Notes under the pieces: generated by a model
What the model was told of the DNA's origin: nothing
Databases searched by the model: none
The model's input: only the letters and a program-made list of their open reading frames with translations
In this document: positions 1-6,147 of the stretch, piece after piece
Layout: every line of letters begins with the position of its first letter
Position numbering within the stretch: the stretch's first letter is position 1
NCBI GenBank assembly: GCA_051006515.1
Contig: JBPCTD010000094.1
Location: 1-13,041, forward strand
Direction: 5' to 3'
Source of the DNA: ZLKRG08 sp051006515
GTDB lineage: Bacteria; Actinomycetota; Actinomycetes; Nanopelagicales; Nanopelagicaceae
DNA length: 13,041 nt
Translations under genes and position numbers: made by a program

Positions 1-1130
1 GTTATAGATCTAATCGAGCTTATGCTTTAGAGGTAGTGCGAGTAGCTGCGGAAGCTGGCGCGGACGTGATTGCGCTCTGCGATACCAACGGTGGAATGTT
101 GCCTGATGAGATTGCAGATGTAGTTCACGACATTCTTGGCGCCTCATCAGCCCGACTTGGTATTCACTGCCATAACGACACTGGTTGCGCAGTTGCAAAT
201 TCAATGGCGGCGGTCGCTGCAGGTGCTACGCACGTACAGGGAACAATCAACGGTTACGGAGAGCGCACTGGCAACGCTGATCTGGTATCAATTATTGCCA
301 ATATGGAATTAAAGAAGAAGCAACAAGTTTTGCCTGATCAGTTACTACGTGAATCATTCAGAATTTCACATGCCATCGCAGAAGTTACAAATGTAAATCC
401 GTCACCGCGTCAGCCATATGTTGGTCTCTCTGCCTTTGCTCATAAAGCTGGCCTGCACGCTTCTGCAATCAAAGTTGATCCAAATTTGTATCAACATGAA
501 GATCCAGCAAGCGTTGGAAACGACATGCGTATGTTGGTTTCCGATATGGCAGGTCGCGCATCGATTGAACTTAAGAGCCAGGAATTAGGCGTTGATTTAG
601 GTGGCGATAAAGAGTTAATCACTCGCATCGTTGATCGTGTCAAAGATATGGAATCTCGCGGCTTCACCTTTGAAGCAGCCGATGCCTCATTCGAGTTATT
701 GGTCCGTGAGGAAATTGCAAAGAAGCGACCTACTTTCTTTACCGTTGAACATTGGCTAACAAGCGTTGAAAGTGATGCCAGCGGTTCAATAGTTACAAAT
801 GCGGAAGTTACAGTTTCGGCAAACGGAGAAAGATTGGTCTGCACTGGCTCTGGAAACGGTCCAGTTAACGCATTTGATACCGCCCTTCGTTCTGGACTTT
901 CAAAACTTTATCCAGAACTCGCCGAACTTGAATTAACTGATTACAAAGTTCGTATTCTTGAAGGACGTTTAGGCACTGGGGCGATTACCCGCGTTCTTGT
1001 AGAAACATCAGATAAGCAAGGTGCTTGGAATACCGTAGGAGTGCACGAGAACGTTATTGCGGCATCCGCAATGGCGCTTCAAGACGCTTTAACGTTTGGC
1101 TTAATTAGGCAAGGTCGAAAGCCAGAGTAA
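1..1130 (+). CDS. cimA: Citramalate synthase, 5'-truncated by the window edge
   Basis: This enzyme condenses pyruvate with acetyl-CoA to (R)-citramalate, the first step of the threonine-independent route to 2-oxobutyrate and isoleucine; it is cytoplasmic. The reading frame is open from nt 3 with no stop, so the true start lies upstream; about 375 codons are present of a family length near 530. Visible parts are the second half of the HMGL-like TIM barrel, including ALCDTNGG (about nt 75-98) and the metal-binding HCHND motif (nt 165-179). A linker region follows, then a C-terminal LeuA-type regulatory dimer domain with EGRLGTGAITRV (about nt 960-995) and GVHENVIAAS. The tail and the GRLGTGAITRV block resemble the CimA-type family (TIGR00977) more than 2-isopropylmalate synthase LeuA, but the missing N-terminus prevents a full test. 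Feedback control by isoleucine through the C-terminal domain is known in relatives and is inferred here. The stop codon lies 9 nt before xerC. Confidence 0.88.
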   Translation, partial: YRSNRAYALEVVRVAAEAGADVIALCDTNGGMLPDEIADVVHDILGASSARLGIHCHNDTGCAVANSMAAVAAGATHVQGTINGYGERTGNADLVSIIANMELKKKQQVLPDQLLRESFRISHAIAEVTNVNPSPRQPYVGLSAFAHKAGLHASAIKVDPNLYQHEDPASVGNDMRMLVSDMAGRASIELKSQELGVDLGGDKELITRIVDRVKDMESRGFTFEAADASFELLVREEIAKKRPTFFTVEHWLTSVESDASGSIVTNAEVTVSANGERLVCTGSGNGPVNAFDTALRSGLSKLYPELAELELTDYKVRILEGRLGTGAITRVLVETSDKQGAWNTVGVHENVIAASAMALQDALTFGLIRQGRKPE

Positions 1131-1139
1131 CCTTTACTT

Positions 1140-2018
1140 GTGAAGAGCGCTTTTGAAAGTTTTAAGAGTTATTTGAACCAAGAGCGCTCATTATCACCTA
1201 ACACAATTCGAGCATATCTTGGCGATCTAGAATCACTTATTAGTCATTTGAATGCACTTGGCGTAAGCGAGATTTCGACTTTGTCCATTTCACATTTACG
1301 TAGCTGGCTTGCCAATCAGCAGACAAAAGGCGCTTCCAGAACCACGCTTTCGCGCCGAGCAACTTCAATGAAGTTATTTACGAAGTGGGCGCATAAAGAG
1401 GGTTTGATTCCAACAGATGTGGGAGCAAACCTAGCTACGCCGAAGGCGCATCGCGTGCTACCAGAAATCTTGGATGTAAAAAGTGCAGATCTTGCAATGC
1501 AATCACTAGAAACATTTGCAGAAGAATCTGGTGAATTAACTGCGATTAGAAATTTAGCGATGGTTGAACTGCTATATGCAACAGGTGCTCGCGTATCTGA
1601 ATTATGCGGATTAAATATAAAAGATGTGGATTACGACCGACAGACAATTCGCGTGCTTGGCAAAGGAAATAAGGAACGCGTTGTGCCCATTGGTCGACCA
1701 GCAATAGCAGCGCTAGAGAAATGGTTAGCTGTTCGTTCGCAATTAGCTAATGAAAAAAGCGGCGAAGCGGTTTTCCTAGGTGCTCGCGGAAAACGAATTG
1801 ATCAGCGCCAAGTCAGGGAAGTTGTTTATAAAACGATCGAACTTGGCCCTCATGCGCTTCGTCATTCTGCCGCTACTCATTTACTTGAAGGTGGCGCAGA
1901 TTTAAGAACGGTGCAAGAGATTTTGGGACATGCATCTTTATCGACCACTCAGATTTATACCCATGTTTCAGCAGAGAGACTTCATTCGGCCTTTAAACAG
2001 GCCCATCCACGTGCCTGA
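1140..2018 (+). CDS. xerC: Tyrosine recombinase XerC (chromosome dimer resolution)
   Basis: XerC acts with XerD at dif to resolve chromosome dimers at division. The 292-residue protein has an N-terminal SAM-like core-binding domain (about 1-95; RSLSPNTIRAYLGDL at 17-31) and a C-terminal catalytic domain. All catalytic residues are visible: R151 in ATGARVSEL, K175 in GKGNKERVVP, H238 and R241 in PHALRHS, H264 in LGHAS, and the nucleophile Y273 in TQIYTHVS. It ends in QAHPRA, typical of XerC. The segment between RQVREVV (223-229) and LGPHALRH is about 6-8 residues shorter than in XerC proteins I remember. The GTG start fits the family N-terminus but has no Shine-Dalgarno; a TAACCT hexamer lies 6 nt upstream. 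Position before rpsB is conserved in Actinobacteria, although the M23 peptidase, dprA and yifB genes often found nearby are absent. Nothing suggests a phage or integron integrase. Confidence 0.93.
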   Translation: MKSAFESFKSYLNQERSLSPNTIRAYLGDLESLISHLNALGVSEISTLSISHLRSWLANQQTKGASRTTLSRRATSMKLFTKWAHKEGLIPTDVGANLATPKAHRVLPEILDVKSADLAMQSLETFAEESGELTAIRNLAMVELLYATGARVSELCGLNIKDVDYDRQTIRVLGKGNKERVVPIGRPAIAALEKWLAVRSQLANEKSGEAVFLGARGKRIDQRQVREVVYKTIELGPHALRHSAATHLLEGGADLRTVQEILGHASLSTTQIYTHVSAERLHSAFKQAHPRA

Positions 2019-2044
2019 TTCTCTGCTGAATCTGCACGATTTTT
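2010..2044 (+). terminator. Rho-independent terminator of xerC, overlapping its stop codon
   Basis: The arms CGTGC (2010-2014) and GCACG (2034-2038) pair. A second helix stacks inside them, GATTC (2017-2021) with GAATC (2028-2032), separated by a small CT/T internal loop and closed by a 6-nt loop TCTGCT. The stem is followed directly by ATTTTT (2039-2044). The left arm lies in the last codons and stop of xerC. It should separate xerC transcription from the rpsB operon. The T tract also overlaps the proposed -35 of the next promoter. Confidence 0.72.
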
Positions 2045-2069
2045 CATAATCCAGCGCCACAGATAGAAT
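2041..2069 (+). promoter_or_regulatory. Candidate promoter of the rpsB-tsf operon
   Basis: A TTTTCA hexamer (2041-2046; 4 of 6 to TTGACA) lies 17 nt before TAGAAT (2064-2069; 5 of 6 to TATAAT). Transcription would begin near 2076, giving a leader of about 195 nt before the rpsB GTG. A promoter is expected here because a terminator lies immediately upstream. The exact boxes are by-eye matches and could be wrong. Confidence 0.45.
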
Positions 2070-2107
2070 TTCGCCCGCACCGAGAAGTAATTCCCGGTGA
2101 CATCACA

Positions 2108-2262
2108 GCATCAACCCTCCAGATTTATCTGTTCGGGGATGAACCTCGGTCTCACCAACGGTGAGCACAGTTCAAACGATGCGAGGGAGCCTAAACAAAT
2201 CGTTTAGCTCAAGAACCGAGTGCAGTTATTTTCAGGGAAACTGAAATTAACTGAAAAAGGAG
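2108..2262 (+). promoter_or_regulatory. Structured rpsB mRNA leader, candidate cis-regulatory RNA
   Basis: The leader contains a nested three-way junction. CTCGGT (2145-2150) pairs with ACCGAG (2215-2220). These enclose a hairpin CTCACC/GGTGAG (2151-2156 with 2160-2165, loop AAC) and a hairpin GAG-c-CTAAAC/GTTTAG-CTC (2187-2196 with 2202-2210, loop AAATC, one bulged C). A small GTTC/GAAC hairpin (2131-2134 with 2141-2144) lies just 5'. GCATC (2108-2112) can also pair with GATGC (2178-2182), which would cross the junction helix and so is a pseudoknot or an alternative fold. Downstream, TTTCAG (2230-2235) can pair with either of two CTGAAA copies before the ribosome binding site. In E. coli, S2 represses its own rpsB-tsf mRNA; a similar role here is inference. 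No folding program or covariance model was run. Confidence 0.5.
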
Positions 2263-2271
2263 CGTGCCCAA

Positions 2272-3075
2272 GTGGCAGTTGTAACAATGCGCGAACTCCT
2301 CGACAGCGGTGTTCACTTCGGACATCAGACTCGTCGTTGGAATCCAAAGATGAAGCGTTTTATTTTCACCGAACGCAATGGCATCTACATCATCGACATC
2401 CAGCAATCATTGGGTCTAATCGATTCAGCATATGAATTCGTTAAAGACACAGTTGCAAAAGGTGGCAACATTCTTTTCGTAGGCACCAAGAAGCAGGCGC
2501 AAGAGCCGATCATCCAACAATCAAAACGCGTTGGTATGCCATCTGTTACAGAGCGTTGGCTTGGCGGAATGCTTACCAACTTCCCAACTGTTTACAAGCG
2601 CATTCAGCGCCTTAAGGAATTGGAAGCACTAGAAGCAGCGAACGATCAGTTGCTAACCAAGAAGGAACTTTTAGTTCTTCGCCGCGAACGCGAAAAGTTA
2701 ACCAAGAATCTTGATGGTATTCGTAACATGACCAAGCTTCCGGCAGCTATCTGGGTTGTAGATACCAAGAAAGAGCACTTGGCAGTTCAAGAAGCGAAGA
2801 AGCTAGGTATTCCAGTAATCGCAATCCTTGATACTAATTGCGATCCAGACGAAGTTGATTACAAGATTCCAGGTAACGATGATGCAATCCGTTCAATCGG
2901 TCTGCTAACTCGCGTTATCACTGATGCAATTGCAGCTGGCTTGCAAGCTCGCTCTGCTCAAGCTTCAGATGTAAAGGAAGATAGCAAGGATGGCGCACAA
3001 GCTGAAGTTGCAGCTGGTGAGCCACTTGCTGATTGGGAGAAAGAAATTCTCGAAGGAGCGATTGAAACAAAGTGA
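2272..3075 (+). CDS. rpsB: 30S ribosomal protein S2
   Basis: S2 is a late-assembling small-subunit protein at the head-body junction of the 30S ribosome and helps recruit S1-type proteins. The 267-residue product has the family blocks SGVHFGHQTRRWNPKM (12-27) and NGIYIIDIQQS near the N-terminus, the ERWLGGMLTNF segment, and VVDTKKEHLAVQEAKKLGIP followed by DTNCDP in the C-terminal half. Length is normal for Actinobacteria; the last 45 residues or so are an acidic, Ala-rich tail that varies between species. The GTG start at 2272 is chosen because AAAGGAG (2256-2262) lies 9 nt upstream and MAVVTMREL matches the family start; the ATG at 2287 would remove conserved residues. Its stop overlaps the tsf start, so the two are cotranscribed and translationally coupled. 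Regulation probably acts through the structured leader. Confidence 0.97.
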   Translation: MAVVTMRELLDSGVHFGHQTRRWNPKMKRFIFTERNGIYIIDIQQSLGLIDSAYEFVKDTVAKGGNILFVGTKKQAQEPIIQQSKRVGMPSVTERWLGGMLTNFPTVYKRIQRLKELEALEAANDQLLTKKELLVLRREREKLTKNLDGIRNMTKLPAAIWVVDTKKEHLAVQEAKKLGIPVIAILDTNCDPDEVDYKIPGNDDAIRSIGLLTRVITDAIAAGLQARSAQASDVKEDSKDGAQAEVAAGEPLADWEKEILEGAIETK

Positions 3076-3899
3076 GTTACACAGCAGAAGATGTAAAGCG
3101 TTTACGTGAAGCAACTGCAGCAGGAATGCTCGATTGCAAGAAAGCGCTAGATGAAGCCGGTGGAGATTTCGACAAAGCAGTAGAGATCATCCGCGTTAAG
3201 GGTCTAAAGGGCGTTACCAAGCGTGAAGGACGCACCACTTCTAATGGTTTGGTTGTGGCTCGCGTTATTAATGATCTTGGTGCAATCCTTGAACTTAATT
3301 GCGAAACTGATTTCGTTGCAAAGGGCGAGCGTTTCCAAGCACTTGGCGATGAATTAATCGAACACTTGCTAAAGGTGAAGTCTGCAGATCTGGATTCATA
3401 TCTAAAGAGCGAAATCTCTGCTGGTCGCACAGTTCAGCAACATATTGATGAAGCTAACGCAACGCTAGGTGAGAAGATTGAAATTCGTCGCATCTCAGTG
3501 CACGAAGGTTCACCAGTTGGTCTATATCTACATAAGACCAGCCCAGATCTACCACCACAAGTTGGCGTGCTAGTTCAATTAACAAAGGATGCACTCGAAG
3601 TTGGTAAAGATGTTGCACAGCACATTGCAGCATTTGCTCCACAGTTCGTTCATCGTGATGAAGTTCCAGCAGAGCTCATTGAAAAAGAGCGTCGTATCGC
3701 TGAAGAGACTGCGCGCGAAGAAGGTAAGCCAGAAGCTGCGCTTGCCAAGATCATCGAAGGTCGCGTCACTGGTTTCGTAAAGGAAATCTCGCTAGTTGAG
3801 CAAGCATTTGCAAAGGATGCGAAGAAGACCGTAAAGCAGATTCTGGATGAGGCTGGCACCGCAGTGAAGGCCTTCACCCGATTCCGCGTCGGGCAGTAA
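3072..3899 (+). CDS. tsf: Translation elongation factor Ts
   Basis: EF-Ts is the guanine nucleotide exchange factor that recycles EF-Tu from its GDP form. The product is 275 residues. The N-terminal UBA-like domain (about 3-45; VKRLREATAAGMLDCKKAL) is the EF-Tu-binding end, and the diagnostic TDFVAK motif sits at 79-84 in the core, with D80 and F81 as the residues known to contact EF-Tu. The second core subdomain and a C-terminal helix around VTGFVKEISLVEQ complete the protein. The GTG start overlaps the rpsB stop by 4 nt (GTGA), with GAAGGAG (3052-3058) 13 nt upstream, a somewhat long spacing that suggests translational coupling. The rpsB-tsf pairing is nearly universal in bacteria. Confidence 0.97.
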   Translation: MSYTAEDVKRLREATAAGMLDCKKALDEAGGDFDKAVEIIRVKGLKGVTKREGRTTSNGLVVARVINDLGAILELNCETDFVAKGERFQALGDELIEHLLKVKSADLDSYLKSEISAGRTVQQHIDEANATLGEKIEIRRISVHEGSPVGLYLHKTSPDLPPQVGVLVQLTKDALEVGKDVAQHIAAFAPQFVHRDEVPAELIEKERRIAEETAREEGKPEAALAKIIEGRVTGFVKEISLVEQAFAKDAKKTVKQILDEAGTAVKAFTRFRVGQ

Positions 3900-3957
3900 T
3901 AAACTATTTACAGTTAAAAGCTGTAAGAAGTTAGAAAGCAAGTAGAAAGGAGCACTT

Positions 3958-4668
3958 ATGTCAGGTTATGGCAGAGTGCTCCTTAAACTTTCTGGCGAAG
4001 TTTTCGGCGGACAAAAAGGTATCGGTGTTGATCCCGATGTAGTTCAAGGCGTTGCTAAGCAGATTGCAGATGTCGTAAAAAATGGCACGCAGGTAGCAAT
4101 CGTTGTTGGTGGCGGTAACTATTTCCGTGGTGCGGAGCTACAACAACGTGGCATGGAGCGCGCTCGCGCTGACTACATGGGAATGCTCGGAACAGTGATG
4201 AACTGTTTAGCGCTCCAAGATTTCCTTGAAAAACAAGGCGTTGATACTCGCGTGCAAACTGCAATCACTATGGGGCAAGTAGCTGAGCCATATGTACCAC
4301 GCCGCGCAATTCGCCACTTAGAAAAAGGGCGCGTTGTAATTTTTGGCGCTGGTGCAGGTATGCCTTTCTTTACTACCGATACCGTTGCTGCGCAGCGTGC
4401 GCTTGAAATTGGCGCTGATGCATTGTTGCTTGCAAAGAGTGGCGTTGATGGTGTCTATAACGCAGATCCGCGTAAAGATAGTAGCGCTACCAAATTTGAT
4501 CAGATTTCATTTGATGAAGTGCTTTCAAAGTCATTAGCAGTTGCCGATGCTGCAGCATTTAGTCTCTGCCGAGAAAACAATTTGCCAATCGTGGTCTTTG
4601 ATTTGATGACTAACGGAAATATTGCACGTGCAGTAAAGGGCGAAAAGATTGGCACGCTGGTCAAATAA
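3958..4668 (+). CDS. pyrH: UMP kinase
   Basis: PyrH phosphorylates UMP to UDP with ATP, feeding pyrimidine nucleotide synthesis; the bacterial enzyme is a hexamer of the amino-acid-kinase fold, controlled by GTP and UTP in relatives. The 236-residue product shows LLKLSGE (8-14), the glycine-rich GGGNYFRG (51-58), DYMGM (72-76), GAGAGMPFFTTDT (130-142), and KSGVDGVYNADPRKD (160-174), which are the family's phosphate, UMP and ATP binding blocks. Length is standard. The ATG start has a strong AAAGGAG (3946-3952) with a 5-nt spacer. The 58-nt gap after tsf contains only a short TTACAG/CTGTAA hairpin with no T tract, so read-through from rpsB-tsf is likely. UDP from this step also supports the CTP used by CdsA downstream. 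Confidence 0.96.
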   Translation: MSGYGRVLLKLSGEVFGGQKGIGVDPDVVQGVAKQIADVVKNGTQVAIVVGGGNYFRGAELQQRGMERARADYMGMLGTVMNCLALQDFLEKQGVDTRVQTAITMGQVAEPYVPRRAIRHLEKGRVVIFGAGAGMPFFTTDTVAAQRALEIGADALLLAKSGVDGVYNADPRKDSSATKFDQISFDEVLSKSLAVADAAAFSLCRENNLPIVVFDLMTNGNIARAVKGEKIGTLVK

Positions 4669-4710
4669 CCAGCTGTTACCCAAGGTAAGAATTAAGGATA
4701 GGAAATTAAG

Positions 4711-5274
4711 ATGAGCGATATCGCAACAGCCATGAAAGATGGCGAGAATAAAATGAATAAAGCGGTAGACGTTGCAAAGGAAGACTTAGCATCTATCCGC
4801 ACCGGTCGTGCTCATCCATCACTATTTAATAAAGTTGTAATTGATTACTACGGCGCTCCAACTGCGTTAAACCAGTTAGCTTCGGTTCAAATTCCGGAAG
4901 CGCGCGTAGCGATCATTTCGCCATTCGATCGTGGCGCGATGGCCTCAATCGAAAAAGCGCTTCGCGATTCAGATTTAGGCATCAACCCAAGCAATGACGG
5001 CGCAGTAATTCGCGTTAATTTCCCACAGTTAACTGAAGAACGCCGCAAGGAGTACATCAAATTGGCAAAGTCCAAAGGTGAGGATGCCAAAGTTTCCATC
5101 CGAAATATCCGTCGCGCAGTTAAGGAAACTCTAGAAAAACTAGAGAAAGATGGCGCAATTTCTAAGGATGATTTAGCTCGTGCCGAAAAGGAGCTAGAGA
5201 AGGTCACTGGCGATCACACTGCGAAAATTGACGAAATGTTGAAGCATAAAGAAGCTGAATTACTAGAAGTTTAG
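4711..5274 (+). CDS. frr: Ribosome recycling factor
   Basis: RRF works with EF-G after termination to split the 70S ribosome from mRNA. The 187-residue product has the normal length and architecture: a three-helix bundle (domain I) formed from the N-terminal helix (1-29) and the two long C-terminal helices, with a small beta domain II inserted (about 30-105). Recognisable blocks are SIRTGRAHPSLF (28-39), SPFDRGAM, the FPQLTEERRKEY segment near 105-116, and SIRNIRRAVKETL near 129-141, which carries the conserved arginines that contact 23S rRNA in known structures. The ATG lies 42 nt after pyrH, preceded by AAGGATAGGAAA (4694-4705). The pyrH-frr pairing is widely conserved in bacteria. Confidence 0.96.
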   Translation: MSDIATAMKDGENKMNKAVDVAKEDLASIRTGRAHPSLFNKVVIDYYGAPTALNQLASVQIPEARVAIISPFDRGAMASIEKALRDSDLGINPSNDGAVIRVNFPQLTEERRKEYIKLAKSKGEDAKVSIRNIRRAVKETLEKLEKDGAISKDDLARAEKELEKVTGDHTAKIDEMLKHKEAELLEV

Positions 5275-5301
5275 CCAAAAGAAGCTCTAATTTAGGAAGA
5301 C

Positions 5302-6147
5302 ATGTCTGACCTTCAAGCGATAAACGAAGCTATCAATAAGCGCGCTGGTCGCAAATTACTGCCATCAATTGCAGTGTCAGTCGTATTAATAGCCGGGGTT
5401 TGGGCGCTTCTTGCCTTCTTCCGTTTTGGCATCGCTATTTTGGTTGCCGTAGCTGTCGCTTTTGCAATTAATGAATTGGCACATGCTTATCGCTCAACCG
5501 ATACCTATGTTTCATTTAGATCCTTGATTTTAAGTGCCATCGGAATTTCAGTTGCCACTTGGTTTGGTGGCATTCGCGGTCTTGCAATTAGCACCGCAAT
5601 TTCACTCTGCTTGCTGTTAATGGTCTTACTTCGAAAAGGTCCTGAAGGATTTGTGCGAAGCGCAAGCGCATCAGTATTTGCGCTGGTTTATTTGCCATTT
5701 CTTATGGCTTTCGCCATTTTGTTGGCAAGACCATCAGCTGGCATGGCCCAAGTCATGACGTTAATTGTTCTAGTTTCTTGCAACGATACTTTTGGTTATG
5801 TAGTTGGTGTGCTGTTAGGTAAACATCCAATGGTTCCGCACATAAGTCCCAAGAAATCTTGGGAAGGTCTTATCGGTTCCATTCTTTTTACCACAACGGG
5901 TGGCGCTTTAAGTTTTTACTATTTACTTGATTTAAGTGCTTTGCTTGGAGTTGCAGTTGGGCTTTTGGCAGTAGTCACTGCCACCACTGGCGATTTGATT
6001 GAATCATCATTAAAGCGCGACTTTGCCATTAAAGATATGAGTAACTTATTGCCAGGGCATGGGGGAATCCTTGATCGCCTTGATTCCATTGTTCTAACTG
6101 CGCCAGCGCTTTGGCTAGTACTTGAACTTGTTAAGTATTACTCATGA
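5302..6147 (+). CDS. cdsA: Phosphatidate cytidylyltransferase (CDP-diglyceride synthase)
   Basis: CdsA makes CDP-diacylglycerol from phosphatidic acid and CTP, the branch point for phosphatidylglycerol, cardiolipin and phosphatidylinositol; it is an integral inner-membrane enzyme. The 281-residue protein has a short cytoplasmic start followed by about eight or nine hydrophobic segments (approximately 20-38, 43-60, 74-90, 93-110, 122-142, 150-173, 190-209, 211-229, 262-278). The CTP_transf_1 signature is intact near the C-terminus: SSLKRD (235-240), KD (244-245), PGHGGILDRLD (251-261), with D258 and D261 expected to bind metal. ISPKKSWEG (181-189) is a second conserved block. The start has AGGA (5294-5297) close upstream. 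Its stop overlaps the rlmN start by 4 nt. Confidence 0.95.
   Translation: MSDLQAINEAINKRAGRKLLPSIAVSVVLIAGVWALLAFFRFGIAILVAVAVAFAINELAHAYRSTDTYVSFRSLILSAIGISVATWFGGIRGLAISTAISLCLLLMVLLRKGPEGFVRSASASVFALVYLPFLMAFAILLARPSAGMAQVMTLIVLVSCNDTFGYVVGVLLGKHPMVPHISPKKSWEGLIGSILFTTTGGALSFYYLLDLSALLGVAVGLLAVVTATTGDLIESSLKRDFAIKDMSNLLPGHGGILDRLDSIVLTAPALWLVLELVKYYS

Noticed and set aside
491..844. Long open frame on the minus strand inside the citramalate synthase gene (117 codons)
   Set aside because: It is fully antisense to a conserved enzyme gene, its protein has no recognisable features, and there is no initiation signal. It is a codon-bias shadow.
1140..2018. Tyrosine recombinase as a sign of a prophage, integron or integrative element
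   Set aside because: The QAHPRA ending, full catalytic set and position before rpsB fit housekeeping XerC. There are no attachment-site repeats, tRNA or cargo genes nearby.
2220..2435. 71-codon plus-strand open frame starting in the rpsB leader and overlapping rpsB in another frame
   Set aside because: It starts inside the structured leader without a Shine-Dalgarno and mostly reads rpsB out of frame. A leader peptide role has no support.
3908..3926. TTACAG/CTGTAA hairpin between tsf and pyrH as a terminator
   Set aside because: It has a six-pair AT-rich stem with a 7-nt loop and no T tract; purine-rich sequence leads straight into the pyrH ribosome binding site.
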